From NCBI RefSeq assembly GCF_949628215.1, contig NW_027441111.1, forward strand, positions 1 through 64,000: 64,000 nucleotides of DNA, read 5' to 3'. The position numbers were made by a program, and so were the translations under genes. Of this stretch, positions 48,601 through 63,554 are shown one piece after another. The notes beneath the pieces were generated by a model, which ran no database searches, was not told the origin of the DNA, and worked only from the letters and a program-made list of their open reading frames with translations. The DNA is from Phalacrocorax aristotelis. Lineage: Eukaryota > Chordata > Aves > Suliformes > Phalacrocoracidae. Numbering within the stretch: position 1 is the first letter of the stretch; the number at the start of each line of letters is the position of its first letter.

Positions 48601-51600
48601 GTACTGGGAGGAAACTGGAATGTCCCAGTTGACACCCACTTCCCTCCCAATGCCTCCCAGTATATCCCAGTTTCCTCCCAGTATATCCCAGTTTCCTCCC
48701 AGTACATCCCAGTAAATCCCAGCTCGCTGCCAGTACATGCCAATACATTGCTGTACATTCCAGTTCTGTTCCTGTACATCCCAATACATCCCCGTTCCAT
48801 GCCAGTACATCCCAGTTTCCTACCAGTTCATCCCCGTACATCCCAATTCCCTCCCGGTTCACTACCACTTCTTTCCCAGTGCCTCCCAATACATCCCAGT
48901 TCCGTCCCATTACATCCCAGTACATCCCAGTTCCCTCCCAGTACGTCCCAGTTCCCTCCCAGTACATCCCAGGTCCCTCCCAGTACTGGGAGGGAACTGG
49001 GATGTACTGGGAGGCACTACAATGTGCGGGGATGCCCTGGGATGTACCGTGGAGGAACTAGGATGTACAGGCTTGTACTGGGTTGTACCGGGTGGAACTG
49101 GCAGGGATTTGGGATGTACCAGGATCTACTGGGATGTACTGGGATGTACTGGGAGGTAACTGTTATGTACTGGGAGTGAACTGGGAGGGAACTGGGACGT
49201 ACTGGTAGGGAACTGGGATGTACTGTGAGGGAACTGGGACGTACTGTGAGGACACTGGGATGTACTGTTATGTACTGGGAGGGAAGTGTTATGTACTGAG
49301 GGGAACTGGTGTGTACTGGGATGTACCGGGTGGAACTGTGAAGTACTGGGATGTACTGGTAGTGAACTGGGAGGGAACTGGTATGTAGTAGGATGTACTG
49401 GGTGGGAACTGGGATGTACCAGGATGTACTGGGATGTACTGGGAGGGAACTGGGATTTACTGGGAGGGAACTGGGATGTAGTGGGAGGGAACTGGGAGGG
49501 AACTGGGATGTACTGGGAGGGAACTGGTATGTACTGGGAGGGAACTGGGATGTACTGGGACATACTGGCAGGGAACTGGGATGTACTGGGAGGGGATTGG
49601 GATGTACTGGGAGGGAACTTGGATGTATTGGGAGGGAAGTGTTATGTACCAAGGGGGAACTGGGACGTACTGGGATGTAGTGGGAGTGAACTGTGAAGTA
49701 CTGGGATGTACTGTGAGGGAACTGGGATTGTACTGGGAGGGAACTTTAAAGTACTGGGATGTACTTAGAGGAAACTGGGAGGCAACTGGCATGTACTGGG
49801 ATGTACTGGAATGGAACTGGGAGTGAACTGTGTGTGAACTGGGAGGGAACTGGGATGTACTGTGAGGGAACTGGGATGTACTGGGAGGGACTGGGAGGGA
49901 CTGGGAGGGATCTGGGATGTACTGGGCTGCACTGGTAGGGAACTGGGATGTACTGGGAGGAAACTGGAATGTCCCAGTTTACACCCACTTCCCTCCCAGG
50001 TTCCTCCCAGTATATCCCAGTTTCCTCCCAGTATATCCCAGTTTCCTCCCAGTACATCCCAGTAAATCCCAGTTCGCTCCAAGTACATCCCAGTACATCG
50101 CAGTACATTCCAGTTCCGTTCCTGTACATCCCAATACATCCCCATTCCATGCCAGTACATCCCAGTTCCCTACCAGTTCATCCCCGTACATCCCAATTCC
50201 CTCCCGGTTCACTACCACTTCTTTCCCAGTTCCGTCCCATTACATCCCAGTTCCGTCCCATTACATCCCAGTACATCCCAGGTCCCTCCCAGTACATCCC
50301 AGGTCCCTCCCAGTACATCCCAGTTCCCTCCCAGTACTGGGAGGGAACTGGGATGTACTGGGAGGCACTACAATGTGCGGGGATGCCCTGGGATGTACTG
50401 TGGAGGAACTAGGATGTACAGGCTTGTACTGGGTTGTACCGGGTGGAACTGGCAGGGATTTGGGATGTACCAGGATCTACTGGGATGTACTGGGAGGTAA
50501 CTGTTATGTACTGGGAAGGAACAGGAAGGGAACTGGGATGTACTGGTAGGGAACTGGGATGTACTGGGAGGGAACTGGGACGTACTGTGAGGACACTGGG
50601 ATGTACTGGTATGTACTGGGAGGGAAGTGTTATGTACTGAGGGGAACTGGGACGTACTGGGATGTACTGGGAGGGAACTGTGAAGTACTGGGATGTACTG
50701 GGAGTGAACTGGGAGGGAACTGGTATGTAGTAGGATGTACTGGGTGGGAACTGGGATGTACCAGGATGTACTGGGATGTACTGGGAGGGAACTGGTATGT
50801 ACTGGGAGGGAACTGGGATGTACTGGGATGTAGTGGGAGGGAACTGGGAGGGAACTGGGATGTACTGGGAGGGAACTGGTATGTACTGGGAGGGAACTGG
50901 GATGTACTGGGACATACTGGCAGGGAACTGGGATGTACTGGTAGGGAACTGGGATGTACTGGGAGGAAACTGGAATGTCCCAGTTGACACCCACTTCCCT
51001 CCCAATGCCTCCCAGTATATCCCAGTTTCCTCCCAGTATATCCCAGTTTCCTCCCAGTACATCCCAGTAAATCCCAGCTCGCTGCCAGTACATGCCAATA
51101 CATTGCTGTACATTCCAGTTCTGTTCCTGTACATCCCAATACATCCCCGTTCCATGCCAGTACATCCCAGTTTCCTACCAGTTCATCCCCGTACATCCCA
51201 ATTCCCTCCCGGTTCACTACCACTTCTTTCCCAGTGCCTCCCAATACATCCCAGTTCCGTCCCATTACATCCCAGTACATCCCAGTTCCCTCCCAGTACG
51301 TCCCAGTTCCCTCCCAGTACATCCCAGGTCCCTCCCAGTACTGGGAGGGAACTGGGATGTACTGGGAGGCACTACAATGTGCGGGGATGCCCTGGGATGT
51401 ACCGTGGAGGAACTAGGATGTACAGGCTTGTACTGGGTTGTACCGGGTGGAACTGGCAGGGATTTGAAATGTCCTAGGATCTACTAGGATGTACTGGGAG
51501 GTAACTGTTATGTACTGGGAGTGAACTGGGAGGGAACTGGGATGTACTGTGAGGGAACTGGGACGTAGTGTGAGGACACTGGGATGTACTGGTATGTACT

Positions 51601-52280
51601 GGGAGGGAAGTGTTATGTACTGAGGGGAACTGGGACGTACTGGGATGTACTGGGAGGGAACTGTGAAGTACTGGGATGTACTGGGAGTGAACTGGGAGGG
51701 AACTGGTATGTAGTAGGATGTACTGGGTGGGAACTGGGATGTACCAGGATGTACTGGGATGTACTGGGAGGGAACTGGGACGTACTGGGAGGGAACTGGG
51801 ACGTACTGGGAGGGAACTGGGATGTACTGGGATGTACTGGGACGGACTGGGAGGGAACTGGGATGTACTGGGAGGGATCTGGGATGTACTGGGATGCACT
51901 GGTAAGGAACTGGGATGTACTGGGAGGAAACTGGAATGTCCCAGTTGACACCCACTTCCCTCCCAGTGCCTCCCAGTATATCCCAGTTTCCTCCCAGTAC
52001 ATCCCAGTAAATCCCAGCTCGCTGCCAGTACATCCCAGTACATCGCAGTACATTCCAGTTCCGTTCCTGTACATCCCAATACATCCCCGTTCCATGCCAG
52101 TACATCCCAGTTCCCAACCAGTTCATCCCCGTACATTCCAGTTCCCTCCCGGTTCACTACCACTTCTTTCCCAGTTCCGTCCCATTACATCCCAGTTCCC
52201 TCCCAGTACATCCCAGTACATCCCAGGTCCCTCCCAGTACATCCCAGTTCCCTTCCAGTACATCCCAGGTCCCTCCCAGT
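45649..52280. repeat. Array block, mostly class B units
   Basis: Landmarks and spacings are 45678 B variant 941, 46619 B 1339 (long), 47958 B 1056, 49014 B 1351 (long), 50365 B 1004 and 51369 A 941. The 45678 unit has GATTTCGGATGTACC followed by class A-like text, so it looks recombinant. The last long module of the window is in the 49014 unit. Several single-base indels cluster at 48155-48335, and one extra T lies near 49729. Confidence 0.85.
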
Positions 52281-55200
52281 ACTGGGAGGGAACTGGGATG
52301 TACTGGGAGGCACTACAATGTGCGGGGATGCCCTGGGATGTACTGTGGAGGAACTAGGATGTACAGGCTTGTACTGGGTTGTACCGGGTGGAACTGGCAG
52401 GGATTTGGGATGTACCAGGATCTACTGGGATGTACTGGGAGGTAACTGTTATGTACTGGGAAGGAACAGGGAGGTAACTGGGATGTACTGGTAGGGAACT
52501 GGGATGTACTGGGAGGGAACTGGGACGTACTGTGAGGACACTGGGATGTACTGGTATGTACTGGGAGGGAAGTGTTATGTACTGAGGGGAACTGGGACGT
52601 ACTGGGATGTACTGGGAGGGAACTGTGAAGTACTGGGATGTACTGGGAGTGAACTGGGAGGGAACTGGTATGTAGTAGGATGTACTGGGTGGGAACTGGG
52701 ATGTACCGGGAGGGAACTGGTATGTACTGGGAGGGAACTGGGATGTACTGGGCTGCACTGGTAGGGAACTGGGATGTACTGGGAGGAAACTGGAATGTCC
52801 CAGTTGACACCCACTTCCCTCCCAATGCCTCCCAGTATATCCCAGTTTCCTCCCAGTATATCCCAGTTTCCTCCCAGTACATCCCAGTAAATCCCAGTTC
52901 GCTCCCAGTACATCCCAATACATCGCTGTACATTCCAGTTCTGTTCCTGTACATCCCAATACATCCCCGTTCCATGCCAGTACATCCCAGTTTCCTACCA
53001 GTTCATCCCCGTACATCCCAATTCCCTCCCGGTTCACTACCACTTCTTTCCCAGTGCCTCCCAATACATCCCAGTTCCGTCCCATTACATCCCAGTACAT
53101 CCCAGTTCCCTCCCAGTACGTCCCAGTTCCCTCCCAGTACATCCCAGGTCCCTCCCAGTACTGGGAGGGAACTGGGATGTACTGGGAGGCACTACAATGT
53201 GCGGGGATGCCCTGGGATGTACCGTGGAGGAACTAGGACGTACAGGCTTGTACTGGGTTGTACCGGGTGGAACTGGCAGGGATTTGAAATGTCCTAGGAT
53301 CTACTAGGATGTACTGGGAGGTAACTGTTATGTACTGGGAGTGAACTGGGAGGGAACTGGGATGTACTGGGAGGGAACTGGGACGTACCGTGAGGACACT
53401 GGGATGTACTGGTATGTACTGGGAGGGAAGTGTTATGTACTGAGGGGAACTGGGACGTACTGGGATGTACTGGGAGGGAACTGTGAAGTACTGGGATGTA
53501 CTGGGAGTGAACTGGGAGGGAACTGGTATGTAGTAGGATGTACTGGGTGGGAACTGGGATGTACCAGGATGTACTGGGATGTACTGGGAGGGAACTGGTA
53601 TGTACTGGGAGGGAACTGGGACGTACTGGGAGGGAACTGGGATGTACTGGGATGTACTGGGACGGACTGGGAGGGAACTGGTATGTACTGGGAGGGATCT
53701 GGGATGTACTGGGATGCACTGGTAGGGAACTGGGATGTACTGGGAGGAAACTGGAATGTCCCAGTTGACACCCACTTCCCTCCCAGTGCCTCCCAGTATA
53801 TCCCAGTTTCCTCCCAGTACATCCCAGTAAATCCCAGCTCGCTGCCAGTACATCCCAGTACATCGCAGTACATTCCAGTTCCGTTCCTGTACATCCCAAT
53901 ACATCCCCGTTCCATGCCAGTACATCCCAGTTCCCAACCAGTTCATCCCCGTACATTCCAGTTCCCTCCCGGTTCACTACCACTTCTTTCCCAGTTCCGT
54001 CCCATTACATCCCAGTTCCGTCCCATTACATCCCAGTACATCCCAGGTCCCTCCCAGTACATCCCAGTTCCCTTCCAGTACATTCCAGGTCCCTCCCAGT
54101 ACTGGGAGGGAACTGGGATGTACTGGGAGGCACTACAATGTGCGGGGATGCCCTGGGATGTACTGTGGAGGAACTAGGATGTACAGGCTTGTACTGGGTT
54201 GTACCGGGTGGAACTGGCAGGGATTTGGGATGTACCAGGATCTACTGGGATGTACTGGGAGGTAACTGTTATGTACTGGGAAGGAACAGGGAGGTAACTG
54301 GGATGTACTGGTAGGGAACTGGGATGTACTGGGAGGGAACTGGGACGTACTGTGAGGACACTGGGATGTACTGGTATGTACTGGGAGGGAAGTGTTATGT
54401 ACTGAGGGGAACTGGGACGTACTGGGATGTACTGGGAGGGAACTGTGAAGTACTGGGATGTACTGGGAGTGAACTGGGAGGGAACTGGTATGTAGTAGGA
54501 TGTACTGGGTGGGAACTGGGATGTACCGGGAGGGAACTGGTATGTACTGGGAGGGAACTGGGATGTACTGGGCTGCACTGGTAGGGAACTGGGATGTACT
54601 GGGAGGAAACTGGAATGTCCCAGTTGACACCCACTTCCCTCCCAATGCCTCCCAGTATATCCCAGTTTCCTCCCAGTATATCCCAGTTTCCTCCCAGTAC
54701 ATCCCAGTAAATCCCAGCTCGCTGCCAGTACATGCCAATACATTGCTGTACATTCCAGTTCTGTTCCTGTACATCCCAATACATCCCCGTTCCATGCCAG
54801 TACATCCCAGTTTCCTACCAGTTCATCCCCGTACATCCCAATTCCCTCCCGGTTCACTACCACTTCTTTCCCAGTGCCTCCCAATACATCCCAGTTCCGT
54901 CCCATTACATCCCAGTACATCCCAGTTCCCTCCCAGTACATCCCAGGTCCCTCCCAGTACATCCCAGGTCCCTCCCAGTACTGGGAGGGAACTGGGATGT
55001 ACTGGGAGGCACTACAATGTGCGGGGATGCCCTGGGATGTACCATGGAGGAACTAGGATGTACAGGCTTGTACTGGGTTGTACCAGGTGGAACTGGCAGG
55101 GATTTGAAATGTCCTAGGATCTACTAGGATGTACTGGGAGGTAACTGTTATGTACTGGGAGTGAACTGGGAGGGAACTGGGATGTACTGTGAGGGAACTG

Positions 55201-57917
55201 GGACGTAGTGTGAGGACACTGGGATGTACTGGTATGTACTGGGAGGGAAGTGTTATGTACTGAGGGGAACTGGGACGTACTGGGATGTACTGGGAGGGAA
55301 CTGTGAAGTACTGGGATGTACTGGGAGTGAACTGGGAGGGAACTGGTATGTAGTAGGATGTACTGGGTGGGAACTGGGATGTACCAGGATGTACTGGGAT
55401 GTACTGGGAGGGAACTGGTATGTACTGGGAGGGAACTGGGATGTACTGGGATGTAGTGGGAGGGAACTGGGAGGGAACTGGGATGTACTGGGAGGGAACT
55501 GGTATGTACTGGGAGGGAACTGGGATGTACTTGGACATACTGGCAGGGAACTGGGATGTACTGGGAGCGGATTGGGACGGACTGGGAGGGAACTGGGATG
55601 TACTGGGCTGCACTGGTAGGGAACTGGGATGTACTGGGAGGAAACTGGAATGTCCCAGTTGACACCCACTTCCCTCCCAATGCCTCCCAGTATATCCCAG
55701 TTTCCTCCCAGTATATCCCAGTTTCCTCCCAGTACATCCCAGTAAATCCCAGCTCGCTGCCAGTACATGCCAATACATTGCTGTACATTCCAGTTCTGTT
55801 CCTGTACATCCCAATACATCCCCGTTCCATGCCAGTACATCCCAGTTTCCTACCAGTTCATCCCCGTACATCCCAATTCCCTCCCGGTTCACTACCACTT
55901 CTTTCCCAGTGCCTCCCAATACATCCCAGTTCCGTCCCATTACATCCCAGTACATCCCAGTTCCCTCCCAGTACGTCCCAGTTCCCTCCCAGTACATCCC
56001 AGGTCCCTCCCAGTACTGGGAGGGAACTGGGATGTACTGGGAGGCACTACAATGTGCGGGGATGCCCTGGGATGTACCGTGGAGGAACTAGGACGTACAG
56101 GCTTGTACTGGGTTGTACCGGGTGGAACTGGCAGGGATTTGAAATGTCCTAGGATCTACTAGGATGTACTGGGAGGTAACTGTTATGTACTGGGAGTGAA
56201 CTGGGAGGGAACTGGGATGTACTGGGAGGGAACTGGGACGTACCGTGAGGACACTGGGATGTACTGGTATGTACTGGGAGGGAAGTGTTATGTACTGAGG
56301 GGAACTGGGACGTACTGGGATGTACTGGGAGGGAACTGTGAAGTACTGGGATGTACTGGGAGTGAACTGGGAGGGAACTGGTATGTAGTAGGATGTACTG
56401 GGTGGGAACTGGGATGTACCAGGATGTACTGGGATGTACTGGGAGGGAACTGGTATGTACTGGGAGGGAACTGGGACGTACTGGGAGGGAACTGGGATGT
56501 ACTGGGATGTACTGGGACGGACTGGGAGGGAACTGGTATGTACTGGGAGGGATCTGGGATGTACTGGGATGCACTGGTAGGGAACTGGGATGTACTGGGA
56601 GGAAACTGGAATGTCCCAGTTGACACCCACTTCCCTCCCAGTGCCTCCCAGTATATCCCAGTTTCCTCCCAGTACATCCCAGTAAATCCCAGCTCGCTGC
56701 CAGTACATCCCAGTACATCGCAGTACATTCCAGTTCCGTTCCTGTACATCCCAATACATCCCCGTTCCATGCCAGTACATCCCAGTTCCCAACCAGTTCA
56801 TCCCCGTACATTCCAGTTCCCTCCCGGTTCACTACCACTTCTTTCCCAGTTCCGTCCCATTACATCCCAGTTCCGTCCCATTACATCCCAGTACATCCCA
56901 GGTCCCTCCCAGTACATCCCAGTTCCCTTCCAGTACATTCCAGGTCCCTCCCAGTACTGGGAGGGAACTGGGATGTACTGGGAGGCACTACAATGTGCGG
57001 GGATGCCCTGGGATGTACTGTGGAGGAACTAGGATGTACAGGCTTGTACTGGGTTGTACCGGGTGGAACTGGCAGGGATTTGGGATGTACCAGGATCTAC
57101 TGGGATGTACTGGGAGGTAACTGTTATGTACTGGGAAGGAACAGGGAGGTAACTGGGATGTACTGGTAGGGAACTGGGATGTACTGGGAGGGAACTGGGA
57201 CGTAGTGTGAGGACACTGGGATGTACTGGTATGTACTGGGAGGGAAGTGTTATGTACTGAGGGGAACTGGGACGTACTGGGATGTACTGGGAGGGAACTG
57301 TGAAGTACTGGGATGTACTGGGAGTGAACTGGGAGGGAACTGGTATGTAGTAGGATGTACTGGGTGGGAACTGGGATGTACCAGGATGTACTGGGATGTA
57401 CTGGGAGGGAACTGGTATGTACTGGGAGGGAACTGGGACGTACTGGGAGGGAACTGGGATGTACTGGGATGTACTGGGACGGACTGGGAGGGAACTGGTA
57501 TGTACTGGGAGGGATCTGGGATGTACTGGGATGCACTGGTAGGGAACTGGGATGTACTGGGAGGAAACTGGAATGTCCCAGTTGACACCCACTTCCCTCC
57601 CAGTGCCTCCCAGTATATCCCAGTTTCCTCCCAGTACATCCCAGTAAATCCCAGCTCGCTGCCAGTACATCCCAGTACATCGCAGTACATTCCAGTTCCG
57701 TTCCTGTACATCCCAATACATCCCCGTTCCATGCCAGTACATCCCAGTTCCCAACCAGTTCATCCCCGTACATTCCAGTTCCCTCCCGGTTCACTACCAC
57801 TTCTTTCCCAGTTCCGTCCCATTACATCCCAGTTCCGTCCCATTACATCCCAGTACATCCCAGGTCCCTCCCAGTACATCCCAGTTCCCTTCCAGTACAT
57901 CCCAGGTCCCTCCCAGT
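52281..57917. repeat. 5,637-bp second-order repeat, copy 1
   Basis: Six units run B 879, A 941, B 879, A 1035, A 941, B 962, starting at landmarks 52310, 53189, 54130, 55009, 56044 and 56985. The copy is followed immediately by a second copy with identical spacings. None of the units has the long module. The 879-bp units have also lost the G-rich segment with ACTGGGACATACTGGCAGG. Private differences from copy 2 include TTGGACAT near 55512, GAGCGGATT near 55565, GACGTAGTGTGAGG near 57200 and a variant C-rich arm near 52890-52920. Confidence 0.93.
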
Positions 57918-60900
57918 ACTGGGAGGGAACTGGGATGTACTGGGAGGCACTACAATGTGCGGGGATGCCCTGGGATGTACTGTGGAGGAACTAGGATGTA
58001 CAGGCTTGTACTGGGTTGTACCGGGTGGAACTGGCAGGGATTTGGGATGTACCAGGATCTACTGGGATGTACTGGGAGGTAACTGTTATGTACTGGGAAG
58101 GAACAGGGAGGTAACTGGGATGTACTGGTAGGGAACTGGGATGTACTGGGAGGGAACTGGGACGTACTGTGAGGACACTGGGATGTACTGGTATGTACTG
58201 GGAGGGAAGTGTTATGTACTGAGGGGAACTGGGACGTACTGGGATGTACTGGGAGGGAACTGTGAAGTACTGGGATGTACTGGGAGTGAACTGGGAGGGA
58301 ACTGGTATGTAGTAGGATGTACTGGGTGGGAACTGGGATGTACCGGGAGGGAACTGGTATGTACTGGGAGGGAACTGGGATGTACTGGGCTGCACTGGTA
58401 GGGAACTGGGATGTACTGGGAGGAAACTGGAATGTCCCAGTTGACACCCACTTCCCTCCCAATGCCTCCCAGTATATCCCAGTTTCCTCCCAGTATATCC
58501 CAGTTTCCTCCCAGTACATCCCAGTAAATCCCAGCTCGCTGCCAGTACATGCCAATACATTGCTGTACATTCCAGTTCTGTTCCTGTACATCCCAATACA
58601 TCCCCGTTCCATGCCAGTACATCCCAGTTTCCTACCAGTTCATCCCCGTACATCCCAATTCCCTCCCGGTTCACTACCACTTCTTTCCCAGTGCCTCCCA
58701 ATACATCCCAGTTCCGTCCCATTACATCCCAGTACATCCCAGTTCCCTCCCAGTACATCCCAGGTCCCTCCCAGTACATCCCAGGTCCCTCCCAGTACTG
58801 GGAGGGAACTGGGATGTACTGGGAGGCACTACAATGTGCGGGGATGCCCTGGGATGTACCATGGAGGAACTAGGATGTACAGGCTTGTACTGGGTTGTAC
58901 CAGGTGGAACTGGCAGGGATTTGAAATGTCCTAGGATCTACTAGGATGTACTGGGAGGTAACTGTTATGTACTGGGAGTGAACTGGGAGGGAACTGGGAT
59001 GTACTGGGAGGGAACTGGGACGTACCGTGAGGACACTGGGATGTACTGGTATGTACTGGGAGGGAAGTGTTATGTACTGAGGGGAACTGGGACGTACTGG
59101 GATGTACTGGGAGGGAACTGTGAAGTACTGGGATGTACTGGGAGTGAACTGGGAGGGAACTGGTATGTAGTAGGATGTACTGGGTGGGAACTGGGATGTA
59201 CCAGGATGTACTGGGATGTACTGGGAGGGAACTGGTATGTACTGGGAGGGAACTGGGACGTACTGGGAGGGAACTGGGATGTACTGGGATGTACTGGGAC
59301 GGACTGGGAGGGAACTGGTATGTACTGGGAGGGATCTGGGATGTACTGGGATGCACTGGTAGGGAACTGGGATGTACTGGGAGGAAACTGGAATGTCCCA
59401 GTTGACACCCACTTCCCTCCCAGTGCCTCCCAGTATATCCCAGTTTCCTCCCAGTACATCCCAGTAAATCCCAGCTCGCTGCCAGTACATCCCAGTACAT
59501 CGCAGTACATTCCAGTTCCGTTCCTGTACATCCCAATACATCCCCGTTCCATGCCAGTACATCCCAGTTCCCAACCAGTTCATCCCCGTACATTCCAGTT
59601 CCCTCCCGGTTCACTACCACTTCTTTCCCAGTTCCGTCCCATTACATCCCAGTTCCGTCCCATTACATCCCAGTACATCCCAGGTCCCTCCCAGTACATC
59701 CCAGTTCCCTTCCAGTACATTCCAGGTCCCTCCCAGTACTGGGAGGGAACTGGGATGTACTGGGAGGCACTACAATGTGCGGGGATGCCCTGGGATGTAC
59801 TGTGGAGGAACTAGGATGTACAGGCTTGTACTGGGTTGTACCGGGTGGAACTGGCAGGGATTTGGGATGTACCAGGATCTACTGGGATGTACTGGGAGGT
59901 AACTGTTATGTACTGGGAAGGAACAGGGAGGTAACTGGGATGTACTGGTAGGGAACTGGGATGTACTGGGAGGGAACTGGGACGTACTGTGAGGACACTG
60001 GGATGTACTGGTATGTACTGGGAGGGAAGTGTTATGTACTGAGGGGAACTGGGACGTACTGGGATGTACTGGGAGGGAACTGTGAAGTACTGGGATGTAC
60101 TGGGAGTGAACTGGGAGGGAACTGGTATGTAGTAGGATGTACTGGGTGGGAACTGGGATGTACCGGGAGGGAACTGGTATGTACTGGGAGGGAACTGGGA
60201 TGTACTGGGCTGCACTGGTAGGGAACTGGGATGTACTGGGAGGAAACTGGAATGTCCCAGTTGACACCCACTTCCCTCCCAATGCCTCCCAGTATATCCC
60301 AGTTTCCTCCCAGTATATCCCAGTTTCCTCCCAGTACATCCCAGTAAATCCCAGCTCGCTGCCAGTACATGCCAATACATTGCTGTACATTCCAGTTCTG
60401 TTCCTGTACATCCCAATACATCCCCGTTCCATGCCAGTACATCCCAGTTTCCTACCAGTTCATCCCCGTACATCCCAATTCCCTCCCGGTTCACTACCAC
60501 TTCTTTCCCAGTGCCTCCCAATACATCCCAGTTCCGTCCCATTACATCCCAGTACATCCCAGTTCCCTCCCAGTACATCCCAGGTCCCTCCCAGTACATC
60601 CCAGGTCCCTCCCAGTACTGGGAGGGAACTGGGATGTACTGGGAGGCACTACAATGTGCGGGGATGCCCTGGGATGTACCATGGAGGAACTAGGATGTAC
60701 AGGCTTGTACTGGGTTGTACCAGGTGGAACTGGCAGGGATTTGAAATGTCCTAGGATCTACTAGGATGTACTGGGAGGTAACTGTTATGTACTGGGAGTG
60801 AACTGGGAGGGAACTGGGATGTACTGTGAGGGAACTGGGACGTAGTGTGAGGACACTGGGATGTACTGGTATGTACTGGGAGGGAAGTGTTATGTACTGA

Positions 60901-63554
60901 GGGGAACTGGGACGTACTGGGATGTACTGGGAGGGAACTGTGAAGTACTGGGATGTACTGGGAGTGAACTGGGAGGGAACTGGTATGTAGTAGGATGTAC
61001 TGGGTGGGAACTGGGATGTACCAGGATGTACTGGGATGTACTGGGAGGGAACTGGTATGTACTGGGAGGGAACTGGGATGTACTGGGATGTAGTGGGAGG
61101 GAACTGGGAGGGAACTGGGATGTACTGGGAGGGAACTGGTATGTACTGGGAGGGAACTGGGATGTACTGGGACATACTGGCAGGGAACTGGGATGTACTG
61201 GGAGGGGATTGGGACGGACTGGGAGGGAACTGGGATGTACTGGGCTGCACTGGTAGGGAACTGGGATGTACTGGGAGGAAACTGGAATGTCCCAGTTGAC
61301 ACCCACTTCCCTCCCAATGCCTCCCAGTATATCCCAGTTTCCTCCCAGTATATCCCAGTTTCCTCCCAGTACATCCCAGTAAATCCCAGCTCGCTGCCAG
61401 TACATGCCAATACATTGCTGTACATTCCAGTTCTGTTCCTGTACATCCCAATACATCCCCGTTCCATGCCAGTACATCCCAGTTTCCTACCAGTTCATCC
61501 CCGTACATCCCAATTCCCTCCCGGTTCACTACCACTTCTTTCCCAGTGCCTCCCAATACATCCCAGTTCCGTCCCATTACATCCCAGTACATCCCAGTTC
61601 CCTCCCAGTACGTCCCAGTTCCCTCCCAGTACATCCCAGGTCCCTCCCAGTACTGGGAGGGAACTGGGATGTACTGGGAGGCACTACAATGTGCGGGGAT
61701 GCCCTGGGATGTACCGTGGAGGAACTAGGACGTACAGGCTTGTACTGGGTTGTACCGGGTGGAACTGGCAGGGATTTGAAATGTCCTAGGATCTACTAGG
61801 ATGTACTGGGAGGTAACTGTTATGTACTGGGAGTGAACTGGGAGGGAACTGGGATGTACTGGGAGGGAACTGGGACGTACCGTGAGGACACTGGGATGTA
61901 CTGGTATGTACTGGGAGGGAAGTGTTATGTACTGAGGGGAACTGGGACGTACTGGGATGTACTGGGAGGGAACTGTGAAGTACTGGGATGTACTGGGAGT
62001 GAACTGGGAGGGAACTGGTATGTAGTAGGATGTACTGGGTGGGAACTGGGATGTACCAGGATGTACTGGGATGTACTGGGAGGGAACTGGTATGTACTGG
62101 GAGGGAACTGGGACGTACTGGGAGGGAACTGGGATGTACTGGGATGTACTGGGACGGACTGGGAGGGAACTGGTATGTACTGGGAGGGATCTGGGATGTA
62201 CTGGGATGCACTGGTAGGGAACTGGGATGTACTGGGAGGAAACTGGAATGTCCCAGTTGACACCCACTTCCCTCCCAGTGCCTCCCAGTATATCCCAGTT
62301 TCCTCCCAGTACATCCCAGTAAATCCCAGCTCGCTGCCAGTACATCCCAGTACATCGCAGTACATTCCAGTTCCGTTCCTGTACATCCCAATACATCCCC
62401 GTTCCATGCCAGTACATCCCAGTTCCCAACCAGTTCATCCCCGTACATTCCAGTTCCCTCCCGGTTCACTACCACTTCTTTCCCAGTTCCGTCCCATTAC
62501 ATCCCAGTTCCGTCCCATTACATCCCAGTACATCCCAGGTCCCTCCCAGTACATCCCAGTTCCCTTCCAGTACATCCCAGGTCCCTCCCAGTACTGGGAG
62601 GGAACTGGGATGTACTGGGAGGCACTACAATGTGCGGGGATGCCCTGGGATGTACTGTGGAGGAACTAGGATGTACAGGCTTGTACTGGGTTGTACCGGG
62701 TGGAACTGGCAGGGATTTGGGATGTACCAGGATCTACTGGGATGTACTGGGAGGTAACTGTTATGTACTGGGAAGGAACAGGGAGGTAACTGGGATGTAC
62801 TGGTAGGGAACTGGGATGTACTGGGAGGGAACTGGGACGTACTGTGAGGACACTGGGATGTACTGGTATGTACTGGGAGGGAAGTGTTATGTACTGAGGG
62901 GAACTGGGACGTACTGGGATGTACTGGGAGGGAACTGTGAAGTACTGGGATGTACTGGGAGTGAACTGGGAGGGAACTGGTATGTAGTAGGATGTACTGG
63001 GTGGGAACTGGGATGTACCAGGATGTACTGGGATGTACTGGGAGGGAACTGGTATGTACTGGGAGGGAACTGGGACGTACTGGGAGGGAACTGGGATGTA
63101 CTGGGATGTACTGGGACGGACTGGGAGGGAACTGGTATGTACTGGGAGGGATCTGGGATGTACTGGGATGCACTGGTAGGGAACTGGGATGTACTGGGAG
63201 GAAACTGGAATGTCCCAGTTGACACCCACTTCCCTCCCAGTGCCTCCCAGTATATCCCAGTTTCCTCCCAGTACATCCCAGTAAATCCCAGCTCGCTGCC
63301 AGTACATCCCAGTACATCGCAGTACATTCCAGTTCCGTTCCTGTACATCCCAATACATCCCCGTTCCATGCCAGTACATCCCAGTTCCCAACCAGTTCAT
63401 CCCCGTACATTCCAGTTCCCTCCCGGTTCACTACCACTTCTTTCCCAGTTCCGTCCCATTACATCCCAGTTCCGTCCCATTACATCCCAGTACATCCCAG
63501 GTCCCTCCCAGTACATCCCAGTTCCCTTCCAGTACATCCCAGGTCCCTCCCAGT
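57918..63554. repeat. 5,637-bp second-order repeat, copy 2
   Basis: Landmarks lie at 57947, 58826, 59767, 60646, 61681 and 62622, each exactly 5,637 bp from its partner in copy 1. Only a handful of substitutions separate the copies by eye, mostly in the first two units, and no net indel. This is therefore the most recent large duplication visible in the array. Confidence 0.93.
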
